A stretch of 18,373 nt of DNA from CAVQGZ01 sp964356295 (lineage in GTDB: Bacteria > Actinomycetota > Actinomycetes > Jiangellales > Jiangellaceae): the NCBI GenBank assembly GCA_964356295.1, contig CAYHHE010000060.1:1-18373 (forward strand), written 5' to 3'. The position numbers were made by a program, and so were the translations under genes. Positions within the stretch are counted from its first letter, which is position 1, and every line of letters begins with the position of its first letter. A model generated the notes under the pieces. The model ran no database searches, was not told the DNA's origin, and saw only the letters and a list, made by a program, of their open reading frames with translations. This document shows, piece after piece, positions 15,819-18,373 of this stretch.

Positions 15819-16817
15819 TCAGAGCACGAGCACGGCCGCGCCGTTGACCCGGTCGGACGCGAGGTCAGCCAACGCCTCGTCCGCGCACTCGAGCGGGTAC
15901 CGCGTGGTCTGCACGCGCAGCCGGTGCTCGGCCGCTAAGGCGAGGAAGGCCCGGCCGTCCTCTCGAGTGTTCGAGGTCACCGAGCGGACCTCCCGCTCGT
16001 AGAACAGGTGTCGCTCGTAGCTCAGCGGGGGGACGTCACTGAGGTGGATCCCGGCGATGGAGAGCACGCCACCCCGGTCGAGTGCTTCCAGCGCGACCGG
16101 GACGAGCCAGCCGACGGGCGCGAAAAGGATGGCGGCGTCGAGCGGCTCGGGTGGACGTCCGTCAGCGGGACCTGCCGACGCCGCGCCCAGCTCCAGGGCG
16201 AGCTCGCGGGCCTCCGGCGCGCGAGTGAGAACGTGGACGGTGGCGCCCTGGGCGAGGGCGACCTGCGCAGCCAGGTGAGCCGAGCCACCGAAGCCGTAGA
16301 TGCCCAGCCGCCCACCCGGCGGGAGCGAGGCCCGCGCGAGCGCCCGGTAGCCGATGATCCCGGCGCACAGCAGTGGGGCGAGGCTCTGGTCGGAGTACCC
16401 GCCGGGAAGGCGGTAGGCGAAGTCGGCGGGCACGGTCGCGTACTCGGCGTAGCCGCCGTCATGGGTCCAGCCGGTGTACTGCGAGTTCGGGCACAGGTTC
16501 TCCGACCCCCGCAGGCAGAACCGGCAGCGTCCGCAGGTGCGGCGCAGCCAGGCGATCCCCACCCGGTCGCCGGCGGCGAACCCGGAGACCTCGCTGCCGA
16601 GCGCGTCGACCTCGCCGACCACCTCGTGGCCCGGGACGACGCGCGGGCGGCGCACCGGCAGGTCTCCCTCGGCGACGTGCAGGTCGGTGCGGCAGACTCC
16701 GCAGGCCAGCACCCGGACTCTGATCTCGTCCTCAGCCGGATCGGGAAGGGTTCGCTCGGCCAAGACCATCGGTCCGTCCTGCATGGGTCCGGGGTGCTCG
16801 ACCTGCCAGGCTCGCAT
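15819..16817 (-). CDS. zinc-dependent alcohol dehydrogenase (MDR family)
   Basis: This 332-residue medium-chain dehydrogenase has Cys42 in ACGVCRTDLH and His64-Glu65 in VPGHEVVGEV for the catalytic zinc. The structural zinc cysteines are Cys95, 98, 101 and 109 (TCGRCRFCLRGSENLC). The NAD(P) motif appears as GIYGFGGSAHLAAQ, with GFGGSA in place of the commoner GxGGxG. It probably oxidises alcohols or reduces aldehydes in the cytoplasm. ATG 16817 starts the recognisable protein; the frame stays open upstream into the N gap, but that part is antisense to a + strand gene. A GTGCT/AGCAC inverted repeat surrounds the stop codon. It is upstream of, and on the same strand as, the acyl-CoA dehydrogenase, which has its own promoter-like region. 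Confidence 0.92.
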   Translation of the reverse strand: MRAWQVEHPGPMQDGPMVLAERTLPDPAEDEIRVRVLACGVCRTDLHVAEGDLPVRRPRVVPGHEVVGEVDALGSEVSGFAAGDRVGIAWLRRTCGRCRFCLRGSENLCPNSQYTGWTHDGGYAEYATVPADFAYRLPGGYSDQSLAPLLCAGIIGYRALARASLPPGGRLGIYGFGGSAHLAAQVALAQGATVHVLTRAPEARELALELGAASAGPADGRPPEPLDAAILFAPVGWLVPVALEALDRGGVLSIAGIHLSDVPPLSYERHLFYEREVRSVTSNTREDGRAFLALAAEHRLRVQTTRYPLECADEALADLASDRVNGAAVLVL

Positions 16818-16901
16818 CAGCCCATGGTGAACCGTGCGCCACCGGTCACGCTGGGGCCCAACGCCCTTTCTCGCCCAGATCGGCCAGCGGTTGCGTAGGA
16901 G

Positions 16902-17052
16902 GTGATCGAGGACGTCGTCCTTCAGGTCACCGGAGAGGGGAAGACCGGGGACGAGGCCCGGCACGCTGTCATCGAGCGGGTCATCGAGCAGATCGGCGAC
17001 CCTTCCCAGCATGCGGTCGTCGCCGGGCACGTCCACGCCCGGATGGACCTGG
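16902..17052 (+). CDS. 5' part of an unknown small protein, possibly HPF/RaiA-like, cut by the gap
   Basis: Fifty codons are readable before the assembly gap. Third positions are about 90% G or C and the reading looks like a real protein: a beta-like VVLQVTGEG, a helix-like DEARHAVIERVIEQIG, and a beta-like VVAGHVHARMDL. That beta-alpha-beta order would fit the start of ribosome hibernation factors (HPF/RaiA family), but this is a guess. The start is odd: GTG 16902 lies inside a perfect AGGAGGTGATC (16897-16907), the full complement of the usual 16S rRNA 3' end. An in-frame TAG at 16896 rules out an upstream start, and no other start codon follows for over 40 codons. It is divergent from adh across 84 bases. 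Confidence 0.5.
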
Positions 17053-17152
17053 NNNNNNNNNNNNNNNNNNNNNNNNNNNNNNNNNNNNNNNNNNNNNNNN
17101 NNNNNNNNNNNNNNNNNNNNNNNNNNNNNNNNNNNNNNNNNNNNNNNNNNNN
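17053..17152. other. assembly gap (100 N)
   Basis: Exactly 100 N, the conventional placeholder for a scaffold gap of unknown size. A + strand gene enters it from the left and a - strand gene from the right, so the true missing sequence holds at least the ends of two genes. Any frame read across it is not meaningful. Confidence 0.99.
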
Positions 17153-17636
17153 CGAAGGTGACGACCAGGTCGCAGGCCCGCAGCATCTCCTGCGTGTACG
17201 GCTTGGGGAATGCCTGGTCCAGCGACACACCGACCTCGTGCATCACCTCGAGGACGGCCGGTGCGACATCGAGGTCCGGGTCGGTACCGGCAGACAGCGC
17301 CAGCACCGCACGCCCGGCCTGCTGCGCAAGTAGACCCGTGGCCATCGCGGCGCGTCCCGCGTCGTGGGTGTCGAGGAAGAGCACCGCGGGTACACCGTCG
17401 TGGTGCCCGGCCATCCGGGCCAGCGCCCACAGCTCGGCGCGGGCGAAGCGCTCGGCAAGCAGCGGGACGTGGTGCTTCAGGCGCGCCCGGGCATCGACGT
17501 GGTCCCAACTCGCCCCCAGGACCGCATCGACGGTCTCGTGACCGACCCTTTCGGCGAACTCCTCGTACAGCCGCTCCCGTGCGGCGGTGATCGCCAGCGT
17601 CGAGTCCAGCGGCAGTTCTTCCAGATCGTGAAGCAC
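17153..17636 (-). CDS. ArsC/low-molecular-weight phosphatase-like protein lacking the nucleophilic Cys (3' end in gap)
   Basis: The readable 161 codons match actinobacterial arsenate reductase/LMW phosphatase-like proteins. There is an N-terminal helical-bundle region (about 1-75, ending HHVPLLAERFARAELWALARMAG), then the P-loop region and PAVLEVMHEVGVSLDQAFPKPYTQEMLRACDLVVTF-type helices up to the gap. The P-loop reads LFLDTHDAGRAAMA: the Cys of CX5R is Asp89, while Arg95 is kept, so normal phosphatase or arsenate-mycothiol chemistry is not expected. GTG 17636 is chosen because GGGAGG lies 5 bases upstream; an ATG at 17714 would add 26 residues including a CSVC motif. It lies 105 bases after the SHMT-like gene, in the same direction. 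The C-terminus is lost in the gap. Confidence 0.75.
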
Positions 17637-17646
17637 GCTGACCTCC

Positions 17647-17699
17647 CGGCAAACGGAACACTGCTTTTCAGTGAACACCAGGATACCGCGCGGCAAACG
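17647..17699. repeat. paired CGGCAAACG repeats and short inverted repeat upstream of the ArsC-like gene
   Basis: CGGCAAACG occurs at 17647-17655 and again at 17691-17699, 44 bases apart in the same orientation, about four helix turns. Between them CACTG (17659-17663) and CAGTG (17669-17673) form a small inverted repeat. They flank a TATCCT -10-like sequence (17685-17680, minus strand) and could be regulator sites for the ArsC-like gene. Confidence 0.4.
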
Positions 17700-17741
17700 C
17701 TCGCGCCGCAACATCCTGCACCGCAGCGACGTCCCGGCGCG

Positions 17742-18373
17742 TCACGCCCTCACGTAGTGCAGCGTGCGGAACCTCGATCTCAGGGCGCGAACCTCGTCGC
17801 GCACCGACTCGCCCGGCTCCCCGTCGACCAGCACCCGTGCCATGAGGTCGGCGATCCTCGCCATCGCCTCGGCGTCCATCCCCCATCGAGTGACCTCCTG
17901 AGTGCCCAGGCGCAACGCGTTGGCCGACCCGCCCGGTCCCGGCGGCAGCGGCAGACCGATCGAGGAGGTGAGGATGCCCGACGGCTCCAGCACCCGTGCG
18001 GCCCGGTCCCCGCCGCCGAACACCGTCGCCGGGACCGCCACGTGATGGCTCTGCGTGGCGCCGCGGCCCGCGACCCGATGCACGGCTACTCCCCGGTCCT
18101 GCAGCGCGGACGCCAGCGCCTGGGCGTTCGCGATGCACGCGTCCGCGTACGCGGCACCGTGCGCGAGCAGGTCGAGGGCGGCAACGGTCAGCGCTGCCGT
18201 CCGCGCCAGGTCGTAGTTGGCGGTCAGCCCCGGGAAGGCGATCGCGTCGAGCCGCTCGGCCAGGTCGGCTTCGTCGGTGGCCACGAAACCGGCCGGTGGC
18301 CCGCCGAAGGACTTGTACGTCGACCCGCTCATCAGGTGCGCCCCCTCCTCCAGCGGGCACTGGAACCGGCCGG
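17742..18373 (-). CDS. serine hydroxymethyltransferase-family PLP enzyme, C-terminal part
   Basis: The window holds the last 210 or so codons of a fold-type I PLP enzyme; the 5' part lies beyond the right edge. The PLP-lysine segment SGSTYKSFGGPPAGF corresponds to the STHKT-type motif of serine hydroxymethyltransferase, and NALRLGTQEVTRWGM to the substrate-carboxylate Arg region (RxGTxxxTxxG). SHMT converts serine and tetrahydrofolate to glycine and methylene-tetrahydrofolate. The YKSFGGPP variant differs from the housekeeping HKTLRGPRGG pattern, so this may be a paralogue acting on a related beta-hydroxy amino acid. An ATG inside this segment (18332) is not the start, because coding continues upstream (FQCPLEEGAHL) to the edge. 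Confidence 0.85.
   Translation of the reverse strand, partial: GRFQCPLEEGAHLMSGSTYKSFGGPPAGFVATDEADLAERLDAIAFPGLTANYDLARTAALTVAALDLLAHGAAYADACIANAQALASALQDRGVAVHRVAGRGATQSHHVAVPATVFGGGDRAARVLEPSGILTSSIGLPLPPGPGGSANALRLGTQEVTRWGMDAEAMARIADLMARVLVDGEPGESVRDEVRALRSRFRTLHYVRA

Noticed and set aside
16853..16866. DosR/DevR dormancy-box-like GGGGCCCAACGCCC between adh and the divergent gene
   Set aside because: Tempting because adh and an HPF-like gene could be dormancy genes, but it matches only about 9 of 14 core positions and is poorly palindromic.
15819..17714. A single open minus-strand frame joining the ArsC-like protein, the N run and the alcohol dehydrogenase
   Set aside because: The frame is open only because the gap is written as 100 N, which happens to keep phase. 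The alcohol dehydrogenase has its own normal start at 16817 and the segment between is better read on the + strand.
1..18373. CRISPR array, tRNA, rRNA, transposon or phage genes
   Set aside because: No spaced repeats, cloverleaf sequences, transposase-like proteins or terminal inverted repeats were seen; all larger open regions are accounted for by metabolic or repair genes.

Overview
This window is high-GC (roughly 70%), tightly packed DNA with strong G/C preference at third codon positions, GTG starts and 4-base stop/start overlaps. That pattern, together with an F420-type luciferase-like oxidoreductase, a two-subunit MutA/MutB methylmalonyl-CoA mutase and an ethylmalonyl-CoA-mutase-type enzyme, points to an actinobacterium. 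I cannot name a genus. A run of exactly 100 N (17053-17152) shows it is a draft scaffold.

Region 1 (41-8259) is a coenzyme-B12 acyl-CoA mutase island. On the + strand mutA, mutB and meaB form one unit. On the - strand an ethylmalonyl-CoA mutase-like gene (ecm/meaA type) is followed by a second MeaB-family GTPase. The two units point at each other and their stop codons are immediately adjacent (5183/5184), with no room for a terminator. The second GTPase has no normal start codon at the place its conserved N-terminus demands. A 19-codon leader ORF with a good ribosome-binding site overlaps the ecm start.

Region 2 (8204-11363) lies divergent to ecm. It holds a crotonase-fold hydratase with a probable leaderless start, an N5-(carboxyethyl)ornithine synthase-like dehydrogenase, and an F420-dependent LLM oxidoreductase coupled to it by a GTGA overlap.

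Region 3 (11341-13675, - strand) carries uracil-DNA glycosylase, a LHPP-type HAD phosphatase and an endonuclease V homologue that has lost several catalytic residues. A long perfect-ended hairpin lies between ung and the HAD gene.

Region 4 (13697-16817, - strand) carries a zinc alcohol dehydrogenase and a 650-residue VLCAD-like acyl-CoA dehydrogenase. A 14-bp palindrome sits inside the acyl-CoA dehydrogenase promoter, and an 11-bp-stem hairpin terminator follows the gene.

Region 5 (16902-18373) is interrupted by the assembly gap. It has the start of a + strand gene that may be HPF/RaiA-like, an ArsC/LMW-phosphatase-like protein whose nucleophilic Cys is Asp, and the C-terminal part of an SHMT-family PLP enzyme that runs off the window.

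Taken together, regions 1, 2 and 4 suggest degradation or interconversion of short and branched acyl-CoAs (propionyl-, methylmalonyl-, ethylmalonyl-type). No crotonyl-CoA carboxylase/reductase gene is in the window, so a complete ethylmalonyl-CoA pathway cannot be claimed from it. The most novel-looking items are the paired mutase/G-protein modules with the start-less second GTPase, and the two active-site-degenerate proteins (endonuclease V-like and ArsC-like).
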